From positions 1-9,785 of the forward strand of contig DGEB01000024.1 of the NCBI GenBank assembly GCA_002385735.1: DNA of 9,785 nt, read 5' to 3'. This document shows positions 1 to 6,741 of the stretch, in pieces (position 1 is the stretch's first letter; each line of letters begins with the position of its first letter). The notes under the pieces are model-generated. The model was not told where the DNA came from and did not search any database. It was given only the letters and a program-made list of their open reading frames with translations. Position numbers and translations under genes: made by a program. The stretch is from Peptococcaceae bacterium UBA3937 (GTDB taxonomy: Bacteria; Bacillota; Peptococcia; DRI-13; DTU073).

Positions 1-24
1 GTGGTATCATCGGTTATCGAATAG
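1..24 (+). CDS. tuf: EF-Tu, C-terminal tail only (partial)
   Basis: Only the last seven codons and the stop of a gene that enters from the left are present. Frame 1 reads VVSSVIE followed by TAG at 22-24. Bacterial elongation factor Tu typically ends in GAGVV followed by a short stretch closing in I-I/V-E or similar, so this fits the EF-Tu C-terminus, which lies in domain 3 of the tRNA-delivering GTPase. The position supports this: in Bacillota tuf, the last gene of the str cluster, commonly sits directly upstream of rpsJ. The call rests on seven residues plus gene order, so it is probable rather than proven. Confidence 0.8.
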   Translation: MVSSVIE

Positions 25-58
25 GCGAATCTCTGTGCAGCTCAAAGAAGCACCAGGA

Positions 59-97
59 GAGAGGTTCGAAGTTTGGTCATCAAATTTCGAACCTCTC
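59..97 (+). terminator. Long hairpin after tuf, possible terminator without a T-run
   Basis: Positions 59-70 (GAGAGGTTCGAA) are perfectly complementary to 86-97. The stem can continue through 71-75/81-85 with one G-U pair, giving about 17 bp around a 5-nt loop (76-80). It begins 34 nt after the tuf stop and ends 19 nt before the -35 box of the rpsJ promoter, where a tuf terminator would be expected. The bases after it (CGTTAGTTATAAATAA) are not a T-run on either strand, so it is not a canonical intrinsic terminator. It could act as a weak or factor-assisted terminator, a 3'-end stabiliser of tuf mRNA, or a processing site. Seen: the inverted repeat. Inferred: its role. Confidence 0.45.
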
Positions 98-116
98 CGT
101 TAGTTATAAATAATAC

Positions 117-145
117 TTGTATTTAAAAAGGAAATTTAATATAAT
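117..145 (+). promoter_or_regulatory. Sigma-A promoter for the ribosomal protein operon
   Basis: The -35 element is TTGTAT at 117-122 and the -10 element is a perfect TATAAT at 140-145, separated by 17 nt, the ideal spacing for the housekeeping sigma factor. The sequence before and between the boxes is A/T-rich, which favours open-complex formation and may give UP-element-like support. Transcription would start around 150-153, leaving a leader of roughly 155 nt before rpsJ. No other promoter of this quality was seen in the window, so it probably drives the whole cluster, perhaps together with readthrough from tuf. Confidence 0.8.
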
Positions 146-151
146 GTTAAA

Positions 152-308
152 GTATGGGTCGACATGCGATGAGGTGGAAGGTTGCTAATGCAGAAAAGAT
201 ACGCCCGAGGGCGTTGTCCAGCTAAAACCGGCTGTTTCTGCACTTAGGGAATTTTCACTGAGAATGTCCGAGAAATAATAAGTCGGGCGAAAGGGAGGGA
301 ATAACCAA
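152..308 (+). promoter_or_regulatory. Structured rpsJ leader RNA, candidate cis-regulator
   Basis: This 5' untranslated region can fold into several helices. P1 pairs TGCAGAAA (189-196) perfectly with TTTCTGCA (235-242). Inside it are P2, ACGCC (201-205) with GGCGT (210-214) around loop CGAG, and P3, CAGC (219-222) with GCTG (231-234). Together they make a three-way junction. Downstream, GTCCGA (266-271) can pair with TCGGGC (283-288) just before the ribosome binding site at 291-298. The segment CGCCCGA (202-208) is also perfectly complementary to TCGGGCG (283-289), so two exclusive folds are possible. The 5' part (about 158-185) is purine-rich and may be a protein or RNA contact region. In E. 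coli the S10 leader is bound by L4; whether this RNA has a similar job is unknown. The pairings were found by eye, without energy calculation. Confidence 0.6.
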
Positions 309-620
309 ATGGCCAAACAACAAAAAATCAGAATCAGACTGAAAGCGTTTGATCATAAAATTCTGGATCAATCCGCCGAGAAGATTGTTGACACTGCCAA
401 GCGCACGGGGGCTTCGGTGGCCGGCCCCATTCCATTGCCAACGGAGCGCAATTTGTACACGATCTTAAGATCTCCTCATGTCAACAAGGATTCTCGTGAA
501 CAGTTTGAGATGAGAACCCATAAAAGGCTCATTGATATCCTTGATCCGAATCCCAAAACGGTTGATGCGTTGATGGGGTTGGATTTGCCGGCCGGTGTAG
601 ACATTGAGATTAAACTGTAA
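309..620 (+). CDS. rpsJ: 30S ribosomal protein S10
   Basis: S10 (103 aa, usual length 102-105) sits in the head of the small subunit and also, as NusE, partners NusB in transcription antitermination complexes. The family signature is clear: [17 protein letters not shown] at about residues 7-23, GPIPLPT at 39-45 and the [20 protein letters not shown] block at 54-73. The ATG is preceded by AAGGGAGG (291-298) with a 10-nt gap. It is the first gene after the promoter and leader, so it is the likely point of translational control. Nothing is missing or unusual in the protein. Confidence 0.98.
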   Translation: MAKQQKIRIRLKAFDHKILDQSAEKIVDTAKRTGASVAGPIPLPTERNLYTILRSPHVNKDSREQFEMRTHKRLIDILDPNPKTVDALMGLDLPAGVDIEIKL

Positions 621-657
621 AAAGAGTATCCCAGTTAATTATGATTAGGCTTTACTT

Positions 658-664
658 AGGAGGT
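658..664 (+). promoter_or_regulatory. Ribosome binding site that fixes the rplC start
   Basis: AGGAGGT at 658-664 overlaps the upstream in-frame GTG at 663, so that codon cannot be the start it serves. The next GTG, at 672, lies 7 nt downstream at ideal spacing. Confidence 0.85.
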
Positions 665-671
665 GGCAATA

Positions 672-1298
672 GTGCATAAAGCCATATTAGGAACCAAAAT
701 AGGCATGACCCAGATTTTCGACGAAGCAGGCCGGGCCATTCCGGTTACTGTTATAGAAGCGGGTCCCTGCACGGTAGTGCAAAAGAAAACCGAAGAAAAC
801 GATGGCTATAACGCGATCCAATTGGGTTTTGGCGTGGCGAAGGAAAAAGACCTGAACAAACCCCAAAAGGGCCATTTTGAAAAAGCCCAGCTGTCGCTTT
901 TGCGTCATCTCAAGGAGTTCCGGGTGGATGACGTGAGCGCTTATGAGCCGGGGCAGGAAATTAAAGTGGATGTTTTTGCGGCGGGCGACTATGTGGATGT
1001 GGTCGGAATTTCCAAAGGGAAAGGCTTTGCCGGAGGAATCAAACGACATGGCATGCATCGTGGCCCCATGAAGCACGGGTCCAAGTATCATCGTCGTCCG
1101 GGCTCCTTGGGGGCGAAAGGTCCGGCGCGGGTTTTCCTGGGCCGCAAAATGCCCGGTCGTGCCGGCGGACAGCGGGTTACCGTGCAAAAACTGCAAGTGG
1201 TAAAGGTGGATCCGGAGCGCAACTTGTTGTTAGTGAAAGGTGCTGTTCCCGGACCGAAGAAAAGCCTGGTCACCATCAAGAGTTCGGTGAAGGCTTAA
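672..1298 (+). CDS. rplC: 50S ribosomal protein L3
   Basis: L3 (208 aa from this start; family about 205-215) is an early assembly protein of the large subunit whose extension reaches toward the peptidyl-transferase centre. The N-terminus [12 protein letters not shown] (residues 5-16) and the basic block [20 protein letters not shown] (127-146), followed by [16 protein letters not shown] (157-172), are classic L3 signatures. I chose GTG 672 over the in-frame GTG 663 because the ribosome binding site at 658-664 overlaps the latter and because family members begin a few residues before ILG-KIGMTQ. The gene follows rpsJ after a 51-nt gap and ends 31 nt before rplD. Confidence 0.97.
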   Translation: MHKAILGTKIGMTQIFDEAGRAIPVTVIEAGPCTVVQKKTEENDGYNAIQLGFGVAKEKDLNKPQKGHFEKAQLSLLRHLKEFRVDDVSAYEPGQEIKVDVFAAGDYVDVVGISKGKGFAGGIKRHGMHRGPMKHGSKYHRRPGSLGAKGPARVFLGRKMPGRAGGQRVTVQKLQVVKVDPERNLLLVKGAVPGPKKSLVTIKSSVKA

Positions 1299-1329
1299 AT
1301 GGGACTTGATGGGAAAGGAGGAACTAATA

Positions 1330-1977
1330 ATGCCAAAAGTTGCATTGTATAATACAAAAGGCGAAGAGATTGGCGAAATTAAACTGAATGACGAAATCTT
1401 TGGCATTGAACCCAACGAAGCAGTGGTTCATGAAGCGTTAGTCATGCAACTGGCCAGTCTGCGCCGCGGCACCCATTCCGTAAAATCGAGAAGCGAAGTA
1501 CGGGGTGGAGGCAGAAAGCCTTGGAGACAAAAGGGAACAGGCCGCGCCCGTGCCGGTACATCCAGATCGCCCTTGTGGCGGAAAGGTGGAATTATTTTTG
1601 GGCCAAAGCCGCGGGATTATTCCTATCATTTTCCCCGGAAAAAGGCGCGGCTCGCTTTAAGGTCGGTTTTGTCGGCGAAGGTGCGCGACGGGGAAATCAT
1701 TGTTTTGGACCAGTTAACCTTTGGAGAACCCAAGACGGGGCAAATGGTTGAGGTGCTCGGAAATCTGAAGGTGGAGCCCAAGGCCCTGGTCGTTACCCTT
1801 AATAATGATGCCAATGTGGCCAAATCGGCAAGAAATATCCCTGGTGTCAAGCCTTTAGGCGCTGATGGAATCAATGTTTACGATCTGGTGAATCATGACA
1901 AGCTGCTGATCACCAAAGATGCCGTGGCCCGGATCGAGGAGGTGTTTGCAGGATGCGCAACCCCCACGAAGTCTTAA
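1330..1977 (+). CDS. rplD: 50S ribosomal protein L4
   Basis: L4 (215 aa; family about 200-215) binds domain I of 23S rRNA, and its long loop lines the exit tunnel near the macrolide site. The loop is intact: [17 protein letters not shown] at about residues 45-61 and the [10 protein letters not shown] stretch at 67-76, then RSP and FGPKPRDY. No change typical of macrolide resistance is obvious. The start is ATG 1330, 8 nt after AGGAGG (1316-1321); an in-frame ATG at 1306 lies upstream of that site and is rejected. In gammaproteobacteria L4 is also the S10-operon autoregulator. The 3' end overlaps rplW by 25 nt. Confidence 0.97.
   Translation: MPKVALYNTKGEEIGEIKLNDEIFGIEPNEAVVHEALVMQLASLRRGTHSVKSRSEVRGGGRKPWRQKGTGRARAGTSRSPLWRKGGIIFGPKPRDYSYHFPRKKARLALRSVLSAKVRDGEIIVLDQLTFGEPKTGQMVEVLGNLKVEPKALVVTLNNDANVAKSARNIPGVKPLGADGINVYDLVNHDKLLITKDAVARIEEVFAGCATPTKS
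1937..1942 (+). promoter_or_regulatory. rplW ribosome binding site inside rplD
   Basis: AGGAGG, within GAGGAGGTG, lies in the rplD reading frame 10 nt before ATG 1953. It decides the rplW start and implies that ribosomes finishing rplD pass over it. Confidence 0.85.
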
Positions 1978-2237
1978 TTAAGCCTGTCGTTTCGGAAAAA
2001 TCCACCGATTTAATGGCGCAGAATAAATATACCTTCCAGGTTGACCCTCAGGCCAATAAGATTGAAATCAAGCACGCGGTGGAAACGATTTTTAAAGTCG
2101 ATGTTACCGAAGTCAGGACGATGAACGTGAACGGCAAACTAAAAAGGCAAGGTCGTTTTACCGGCTATACGCCCAATTGGAAAAAAGCCGTCGTTACCAT
2201 TAAAGAAGGGCAAAGAATACCCATTTTTGAAGAGTAG
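1953..2237 (+). CDS. rplW: 50S ribosomal protein L23
   Basis: L23 (94 aa; family about 92-100) surrounds the exit of the polypeptide tunnel and is the docking site for trigger factor and the signal recognition particle. Residues 6-17 read [12 protein letters not shown], the conserved N-terminal signature with the glutamate that contacts trigger factor. KYTFQV (25-30) and the KIEIKHAVE stretch (about 36-44) follow, as does a central basic loop ending in [12 protein letters not shown]. The gene starts inside the end of rplD (25-nt overlap), which suggests translational coupling of the two proteins. It is followed by a 32-nt gap to rplB. No anomalies were seen. Confidence 0.97.
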   Translation: MRNPHEVLIKPVVSEKSTDLMAQNKYTFQVDPQANKIEIKHAVETIFKVDVTEVRTMNVNGKLKRQGRFTGYTPNWKKAVVTIKEGQRIPIFEE

Positions 2238-2269
2238 AGTGAAGAAAGAACGCAAGGGAGGGAAAAAGG

Positions 2270-3100
2270 ATGCCAGTTAAAGGCTTCAAAGCGATTACAC
2301 CAGGGAGAAGGCAAATGACCGTTTCCACATTTGAGGAAATCACCAGAACCGAGCCGGAAAAAACCCTGGTGGAGCCTCTGAAGAAACACGCCGGCCGTAA
2401 CAACGAAGGACATTTAACGGTGCGGCACAGAGGCGGAGGGCACAAACGTCTTTATCGAAAAATTGATTTTAAACGCAATAAGGATGGGATTCCAGCGAAG
2501 GTAGCCTCCATTGAATATGATCCGAACCGTTCGGCGCATATTGCCTTGCTGCATTATGCCGACGGGGAAAAGAGATATATTCTGGCACCCTATCAATTAA
2601 AAGTTGGGGATACGGTGGTCTCCGGTCCCGATGCCGACATTAAGATCGGCAACGCTTTACCGCTGGAGAATATCCCGGTGGGTACCGTCATTCATAATAT
2701 CGAGCTGAAACCCTTAAAGGGCGGGCAGTTGGTCCGTTCCGCCGGTGGTGCGGCTCAGTTAATGGCGAAGGAAGGAGATTATGCGACGATTCGTATTCCT
2801 TCCGGGGAAGTGCGGAAAGTCCATATCAAGTGTAAAGCGACGATTGGGCAAGTAAGCAATCTGGACCACGAAAACATTTCGCTGGGCAAGGCGGGACGCA
2901 GCCGGTGGTTGGGTATTCGGCCGTCTAACCGCGGTGTGGCGATGAACCCTGTTGATCACCCCCATGGTGGTGGGGAAGGGCGTTCGCCCATCGGCCGCAA
3001 GACACCGGTTACGCCTTGGGGTAAACCGGCTATCGGCGGAAAAACCAGAAAGAAAAAGAATCTTTCCGATAAGTTCATTGTGAAGCCTCGTAATAAATAA
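2270..3100 (+). CDS. rplB: 50S ribosomal protein L2
   Basis: L2 (276 aa; family 273-278) is one of the most conserved large-subunit proteins, needed for subunit association and peptidyl-transferase activity. The N-terminal OB-like domain contains [20 protein letters not shown]. The C-terminal SH3-like domain carries the near-invariant [20 protein letters not shown] stretch at about residues 225-244; the histidine near residue 230 corresponds to E. coli His229. The basic C-terminal tail (TRKKK, KPRNK) is intact. ATG 2270 is 7 nt after AAGGGAGGG (2254-2262). The length and ends match the family exactly, so the call is secure. Confidence 0.98.
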   Translation: MPVKGFKAITPGRRQMTVSTFEEITRTEPEKTLVEPLKKHAGRNNEGHLTVRHRGGGHKRLYRKIDFKRNKDGIPAKVASIEYDPNRSAHIALLHYADGEKRYILAPYQLKVGDTVVSGPDADIKIGNALPLENIPVGTVIHNIELKPLKGGQLVRSAGGAAQLMAKEGDYATIRIPSGEVRKVHIKCKATIGQVSNLDHENISLGKAGRSRWLGIRPSNRGVAMNPVDHPHGGGEGRSPIGRKTPVTPWGKPAIGGKTRKKKNLSDKFIVKPRNK

Positions 3101-3133
3101 ACGGGATAATCTGTAGAGAAAGGAGGCAAATGA

Positions 3134-3418
3134 ATGGGCAGGTCATTAAAAAAAGGACCCTTTATTGATGATTATCTGTTAAAGAGAATTGAAGAAATGA
3201 ATAAAACCAATGAGAAACGCGTTATCAAAACCTGGTCTCGGCGTTCCACCATTTTTCCACAAATGGTCGGGCATACTATTGCGGTTTATGACGGGAGAAA
3301 ACACGTCCCCGTTTATATTACGGAAGATATGGTCGGACACAAATTGGGTGAATTTGCGCCTACGAGAATGTTTAAAGGGCATGGCGCCCATACCGAAAGA
3401 TCTACCGCTTTGAAATAA
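3134..3418 (+). CDS. rpsS: 30S ribosomal protein S19
   Basis: S19 (94 aa; family about 91-95) lies in the head of the small subunit, pairs with S13 and contacts the A-site tRNA region. It begins [10 protein letters not shown], the family's hallmark start, and continues with [23 protein letters not shown] in the middle, the [11 protein letters not shown] block and FKGHG. The start is ATG 3134, 7 nt after AAAGGAGG (3119-3126). An overlapping ATG at 3130 is out of frame and closer to the binding site. The gene is spaced 33 nt after rplB and 33 nt before the chosen rplV start. Confidence 0.98.
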   Translation: MGRSLKKGPFIDDYLLKRIEEMNKTNEKRVIKTWSRRSTIFPQMVGHTIAVYDGRKHVPVYITEDMVGHKLGEFAPTRMFKGHGAHTERSTALK

Positions 3419-3451
3419 TTTCCGGGAAGAAAGAAGGAGGTATTATTGGAA

Positions 3452-3793
3452 ATGGAAGCAAGAGCAATTGCTAAACATATACGCATTTCTCCCCGGAAAG
3501 CACGGCAAGTGGTAGATTTGATCCGGGGAAAAAATGTGGGGGAAGCCTTTGCCATTCTCAAATTTACGCCCCATAAGGCGGCAACGCCTGTTTACAAGGT
3601 GTTAAAATCTGCGGTGGCCAATGCGGAACACAACTATGAAATGAATGCTGACGAACTGTACGTTAAGGAAGCGTTTGTGGACGAAGGTCCGAACATGAAA
3701 AGAATAATGCCTAGGGCACAAGGGAGAGCGGATATCATATACAAACGCAGCAGCCATATCACCGTCGTCGTTGGTCAAAAGGAGGAGGAATAA
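3452..3793 (+). CDS. rplV: 50S ribosomal protein L22
   Basis: L22 (113 aa; family about 110-118) has a globular body on the ribosome surface and a long beta-hairpin that reaches into the exit tunnel. [20 protein letters not shown] at about residues 12-31 and [11 protein letters not shown] (58-68) are family signatures. The hairpin, roughly residues 82-98 ([12 protein letters not shown]), is intact with no deletion of the macrolide-resistance type. Two starts are possible: TTG 3446 (5 nt after AAGGAGG at 3434-3440, adds Met-Glu) and ATG 3452 (11 nt after). I chose ATG because homologues begin M-x-A-K/R-A, but the sequence does not settle it. Its 3' end contains the rpsC ribosome binding site. 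Confidence 0.95.
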   Translation: MEARAIAKHIRISPRKARQVVDLIRGKNVGEAFAILKFTPHKAATPVYKVLKSAVANAEHNYEMNADELYVKEAFVDEGPNMKRIMPRAQGRADIIYKRSSHITVVVGQKEEE

Positions 3794-3795
3794 TA

Positions 3796-4464
3796 GTGGG
3801 TCAGAAGGTACATCCAAAGGGTCTGAGAGTAGGCATTATTCGTGACTGGGAGAGCAACTGGTACGCTGACAAAAACTATGAAGAACTCCTTCACGAAGAC
3901 ATTAAGATCCGTAAATTTATTAAAGATAAACTGTATACTTCGGGGATTTCCGCCATTGAAATCGAACGTGCCGCCAACCGCGTGAAAGTGTCGATTCACA
4001 CGGCTAAACCCGGTATTGTCATCGGACGGGGCGGAGCGGAAGTGGAAATGCTCAGGAAAACCCTTGAACAGATTACAGGCAAAAAGATCAATGTCAATAT
4101 TGTTGAGATTAAAAGACCGGAATTAAACGCCCAGTTGGTAGCCGAAGGGATTGCGACCCAGTTGGAAAAGCGCATCAGCTTCCGGCGGGCGATGAAGCAA
4201 GCCGTTACGCGCACCATGCGGGCAGGAGCGGAAGGTGTAAAAATCTCCTGTTCCGGGCGTTTAGGTGGAGCGGAAATTGCGCGCACCGAATGGTACAGTG
4301 AAGGAAAAGTGCCTTTGCATACTTTACGGGCCGATATCGAATACGGTTTTGCCGAAGCCAATACCACCTACGGTAAAATCGGGGTTAAAGTATGGATCTA
4401 TAAAGGTGAAGTACTTCCTGAAGCTAAAGACAGGAAGGAGGTAAACGCCAATGCTGATTCCTAA
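3796..4464 (+). CDS. rpsC: 30S ribosomal protein S3
   Basis: S3 (222 aa; family about 210-235) sits at the mRNA entry channel of the small subunit and takes part in mRNA helicase activity. The N-terminus [14 protein letters not shown] is the family's standard opening. A type II KH domain follows, with the GxxG loop GRGG at residues 77-80 after the KPGIVI strand. The C-terminal domain contains [20 protein letters not shown] and ends after the VWIYKGE strand. The start is GTG 3796, 7 nt after the GGAGG at 3784-3788. The stop lies inside rplP (14-nt overlap), pointing to coupled translation. Confidence 0.97.
   Translation: MGQKVHPKGLRVGIIRDWESNWYADKNYEELLHEDIKIRKFIKDKLYTSGISAIEIERAANRVKVSIHTAKPGIVIGRGGAEVEMLRKTLEQITGKKINVNIVEIKRPELNAQLVAEGIATQLEKRISFRRAMKQAVTRTMRAGAEGVKISCSGRLGGAEIARTEWYSEGKVPLHTLRADIEYGFAEANTTYGKIGVKVWIYKGEVLPEAKDRKEVNANADS
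4435..4442 (+). promoter_or_regulatory. rplP ribosome binding site inside rpsC
   Basis: AAGGAGGT, a perfect anti-SD match, lies within the last codons of rpsC and 8 nt before the rplP ATG at 4451. Confidence 0.85.
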
Positions 4465-4885
4465 AAGGGTAAAATGGCGCAAACCGCATCGCGGAGTGAT
4501 GAAAGGAAAGGCCCGCCGTGGAAATAAAGTGTTTTATGGTGAATATGGACTGCAGGCACAAGAATTGGCGTGGATCACCAACCGCCAGATTGAAGCGGCC
4601 CGTGTTGCCATGACCAGGTACATTAAGCGTGGTGGGCAAGTATGGATTAAGATATTCCCGGATAAGCCGATTACGGCCAAACCTGCGGAAACACGCATGG
4701 GGAGCGGGAAAGGGACACCGGAGTATTGGGTTGCCGTGGTCAAACCCGGGCGGGTCATGTTTGAAATTGCCGGGGTTGACGAAGCAACAGCCAGAGAGGC
4801 GTTGCGTTTAGCTTCTCATAAACTGCCCATCAAAACCAAATTTGTAAAACGAGAAGAAATGGGTGGTGAAGCAAGTGAAAGCTAA
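4451..4885 (+). CDS. rplP: 50S ribosomal protein L16
   Basis: L16 (144 aa; family 136-145) binds helices near the A site and the 5S rRNA region and is among the last proteins to join the large subunit. [11 protein letters not shown] at the start, the [20 protein letters not shown] block at about 50-69 and the [19 protein letters not shown] stretch at about 82-100 are diagnostic. ATG 4451 follows a perfect AAGGAGGT at 4435-4442. The gene overlaps rpsC by 14 nt and rpmC by 11 nt at the chosen rpmC start. This makes rpsC-rplP-rpmC the tightest packed part of the cluster. Confidence 0.97.
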   Translation: MLIPKRVKWRKPHRGVMKGKARRGNKVFYGEYGLQAQELAWITNRQIEAARVAMTRYIKRGGQVWIKIFPDKPITAKPAETRMGSGKGTPEYWVAVVKPGRVMFEIAGVDEATAREALRLASHKLPIKTKFVKREEMGGEASES

Positions 4886-5075
4886 AAATCTGCGAGACCT
4901 GACACAGGACGAATTAAAAAATAAAATCAGCGAGTTGAAAGAGGAATTATTTAATTTGCGCTTCCAGCTTGCAACCGGTCAATTGGAAAACCCGATGCGT
5001 TTACGCGAAGTACGCAAAACGATTGCCCGCACCCATACGGTATTACGGGAGCGGGAACTGGAAAAGAAGAGTTGA
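4875..5075 (+). CDS. rpmC: 50S ribosomal protein L29
   Basis: L29 (66 aa from this start; family about 60-70) is a two-helix coiled-coil hairpin beside L23 at the tunnel exit. It reads [10 protein letters not shown] at the N-terminus and the strongly conserved [20 protein letters not shown] stretch at about 20-39, followed by [18 protein letters not shown]. Three in-frame GTG codons (4863, 4866, 4875) precede the body. I chose 4875 because homologues begin MKA-x-LR and because GGTGGTG (4862-4868) could serve as a weak binding site 6 nt before it. Starting at 4863 would add four residues. No strong Shine-Dalgarno exists, so expression probably depends on coupling to rplP, which ends inside it. 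Confidence 0.93.
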   Translation: MKAKNLRDLTQDELKNKISELKEELFNLRFQLATGQLENPMRLREVRKTIARTHTVLRERELEKKS

Positions 5076-5093
5076 TGAGCTACTGCCTGAAAA

Positions 5094-5101
5094 AAGGAGG
5101 T
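5094..5101 (+). promoter_or_regulatory. Ribosome binding site that fixes the rpsQ start
   Basis: AAGGAGGT at 5094-5101 is only 1 nt from the in-frame TTG at 5103 but 7 nt from the TTG at 5109. The second is therefore the real start. Confidence 0.85.
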
Positions 5102-5108
5102 ATTGAAT

Positions 5109-5369
5109 TTGGAGAGAGGAACGCGCAAGACCCGGATCGGAATCGTGGTAAGCGACAAGATGGATAAAACGGTTGTTGTCGCGGTAGAGAATTTCACGAG
5201 ACATTCTCTTTACCACAAGGTTATCCGGTATACGAAGAAATATAAAGCGCATGACGAGAAAAACGAATGTAAAGTCGGGGATAAAGTCAAGATTATGGAA
5301 ACCCGTCCCTTAAGCAAAGGGAAATGCTGGCGGGTTGTTCAGATTATCGAAAAAGCCCCTCTTGTATAA
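5109..5369 (+). CDS. rpsQ: 30S ribosomal protein S17
   Basis: S17 (86 aa from this start; family about 80-90) is an OB-fold primary 16S rRNA-binding protein of the small-subunit body. [16 protein letters not shown] (about 9-24) and the KYKAHDE motif are characteristic, as is the [15 protein letters not shown] stretch near residues 60-75. The start codon is an unusual TTG. Position 5109 is preferred over TTG 5103 because the perfect AAGGAGGT at 5094-5101 leaves 7 nt rather than 1 nt of spacing. The gene follows rpmC by 33 nt and precedes rplN by 34 nt. It marks the end of the S10-type block. Confidence 0.96.
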   Translation: MERGTRKTRIGIVVSDKMDKTVVVAVENFTRHSLYHKVIRYTKKYKAHDEKNECKVGDKVKIMETRPLSKGKCWRVVQIIEKAPLV

Positions 5370-5403
5370 ACAGGAGTGTTCCTGAAAGGAGGTTAATGGC
5401 ACA

Positions 5404-5772
5404 ATGATTCAACAGGAAAGCATATTGAAGGTAGCGGATAACAGTGGGGCAAAGCGGTTGTTGTGTATCCGTCCGCTGGGTGGTTCCTTCCGCCGTTACG
5501 CTTCGGTAGGTGATATTATCATCGCAACTGTTAAAGAAGCAACACCAGGCGGCGTTGTTAAAAAAGGCGAAGTGGTAAAAGCGGTGGTTGTCCGCACCAA
5601 GGACGCGATCAGAAGAGTTGATGGGTCGTATATCCGGTTTGACGAAAACGCAGCCGTGATTATTAAAGATGATAAAAGCCCAAGAGGCACCCGGATTTTT
5701 GGGCCGGTAGCGCGTGAATTAAGAGAAAGGGACTTTGTAAAGATTCTCTCTCTGGCGCCGGAAGTGCTCTAA
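5404..5772 (+). CDS. rplN: 50S ribosomal protein L14
   Basis: L14 (122 aa, exactly the usual length) lies on the large-subunit interface, next to L19, and contributes to bridges with the small subunit. The signature [17 protein letters not shown] opens the protein. [11 protein letters not shown] lies in the first third and the conserved [19 protein letters not shown] stretch sits at about residues 91-109. ATG 5404 is 10 nt after AAAGGAGGT (5385-5393). It is the first gene of the spc-type block. There is no promoter or terminator in the 34-nt gap before it, so the two blocks appear to be co-transcribed. Confidence 0.98.
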   Translation: MIQQESILKVADNSGAKRLLCIRPLGGSFRRYASVGDIIIATVKEATPGGVVKKGEVVKAVVVRTKDAIRRVDGSYIRFDENAAVIIKDDKSPRGTRIFGPVARELRERDFVKILSLAPEVL

Positions 5773-5812
5773 AAGCGCGGCGTGAAAAGAAAGGGCTGGA
5801 GGTGAATGGTGC

Positions 5813-6142
5813 ATGGCAAAGCAGAAGATACATGTCAAGAAAAACGATCTTGTTCAGGTAATTACGGGAAAAGACGCCGGTAAAAAAGGAAAGGTTTTGA
5901 AGGTCGATCCCGTCAATGGCCGGGTGATTGTAGAAGGGGTTAATATTGTCAAACGTCACATGAGACCGACCAGAGTCAAGCCCCAGGGCGGTATTACGGA
6001 AATTGAGGCTCCACTGGCCAGTTCCAATGTGATGATTTATTGCGAAAGATGTAAAGAACCGGTTCGGATTAATAAACTTATTTTAGCGGATGGCAAAAAA
6101 GTTCGCGTATGTAACCAATGCGGCGAGCATTTTGACAAGTAA
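5813..6142 (+). CDS. rplX: 50S ribosomal protein L24 with C-terminal zinc-ribbon motif
   Basis: L24 (109 aa; family about 100-110) is an assembly initiator of the large subunit near the tunnel exit. A KOW motif is clear at about residues 10-37 ([18 protein letters not shown]), followed by [13 protein letters not shown]. The C-terminal part carries two CxxC pairs, Cys77/Cys80 and Cys100/Cys103, which look like a small zinc ribbon. As I recall, the B. subtilis protein has lost these cysteines while keeping the surrounding residues. ATG 5813 is 7 nt after GGAGGTGA (5798-5805). KOW and context make the identity certain; zinc binding is inferred from the cysteine spacing. Confidence 0.97.
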   Translation: MAKQKIHVKKNDLVQVITGKDAGKKGKVLKVDPVNGRVIVEGVNIVKRHMRPTRVKPQGGITEIEAPLASSNVMIYCERCKEPVRINKLILADGKKVRVCNQCGEHFDK

Positions 6143-6168
6143 ACTCGGCCGGAAGGGAGGTAGAAGGT

Positions 6169-6711
6169 GTGGTACGCTTAAAGGAGAAATATCTAAAAGA
6201 AGTTGTTCCTGCTATGATGCAGAAGTTCAACTATAAAAATGTCAATGAGATTCCCAAGCTGGAAAAGGTCGTGATTAACATTGGGGTCGGGGAAGCGACG
6301 CAAAATCCGAAGGCGCTGGACGGAGCCGTAGAAGATCTTAAAGTAATCACCGGCCAAAAGCCCGTGATTACCCGGGCTAAAAAATCAATCGCTGCTTTTA
6401 AGCTGCGTGAAGGGATGGCTATTGGCACTAAGGTTACTTTAAGGAGCACCCGGATGTATGAGTTTGTGGATAAGCTTTTTAATGTGGTCTTACCCAGAGT
6501 CCGGGATTTTAGAGGCGTGTCCCCGAAAGCCTTTGACGGCAGGGGAAATTATACTTTAGGTTTAAAAGAACAATTGGTATTTCCGGAAATCGACTATGAT
6601 AAAATCGACAAAGTTCGTGGCATGGATATCATCTTTGTGACTACCGCCAAAACTGATGAGGAATCAAGGGAATTGCTCCGTTATTTGGGAATGCCGTTTG
6701 CCGAAAGATAA
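6169..6711 (+). CDS. rplE: 50S ribosomal protein L5
   Basis: L5 (180 aa, the usual 178-181) binds 5S rRNA together with L18 and forms part of the central protuberance, touching P-site tRNA and S13. Features seen: [16 protein letters not shown] at about residues 28-43, then the [20 protein letters not shown] stretch (about 63-82), [19 protein letters not shown], and FPEIDYDKI near residue 141. The start is GTG 6169, 7 nt after GGGAGGT (6155-6161). It lies between rplX and rpsN, in the standard spc order. Confidence 0.98.
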   Translation: MVRLKEKYLKEVVPAMMQKFNYKNVNEIPKLEKVVINIGVGEATQNPKALDGAVEDLKVITGQKPVITRAKKSIAAFKLREGMAIGTKVTLRSTRMYEFVDKLFNVVLPRVRDFRGVSPKAFDGRGNYTLGLKEQLVFPEIDYDKIDKVRGMDIIFVTTAKTDEESRELLRYLGMPFAER

Positions 6712-6741
6712 AGGAAATCAACTACCAAAGGAGGGAATTAT

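Noticed and set aside
687..1196. Long open frame on the minus strand opposite rplC (169 codons)
   Set aside because: It lies fully within a certain L3 gene, has no recognisable motif and no good ribosome binding site; it is a shadow of the L3 codon pattern.
5396..5407. Three-codon mini-ORF (M-A-Q, stop) whose TGA overlaps the rplN ATG
   Set aside because: Its ATG is only 2 nt after the Shine-Dalgarno sequence, too close to be used, while the rplN ATG is 10 nt away; most likely chance.
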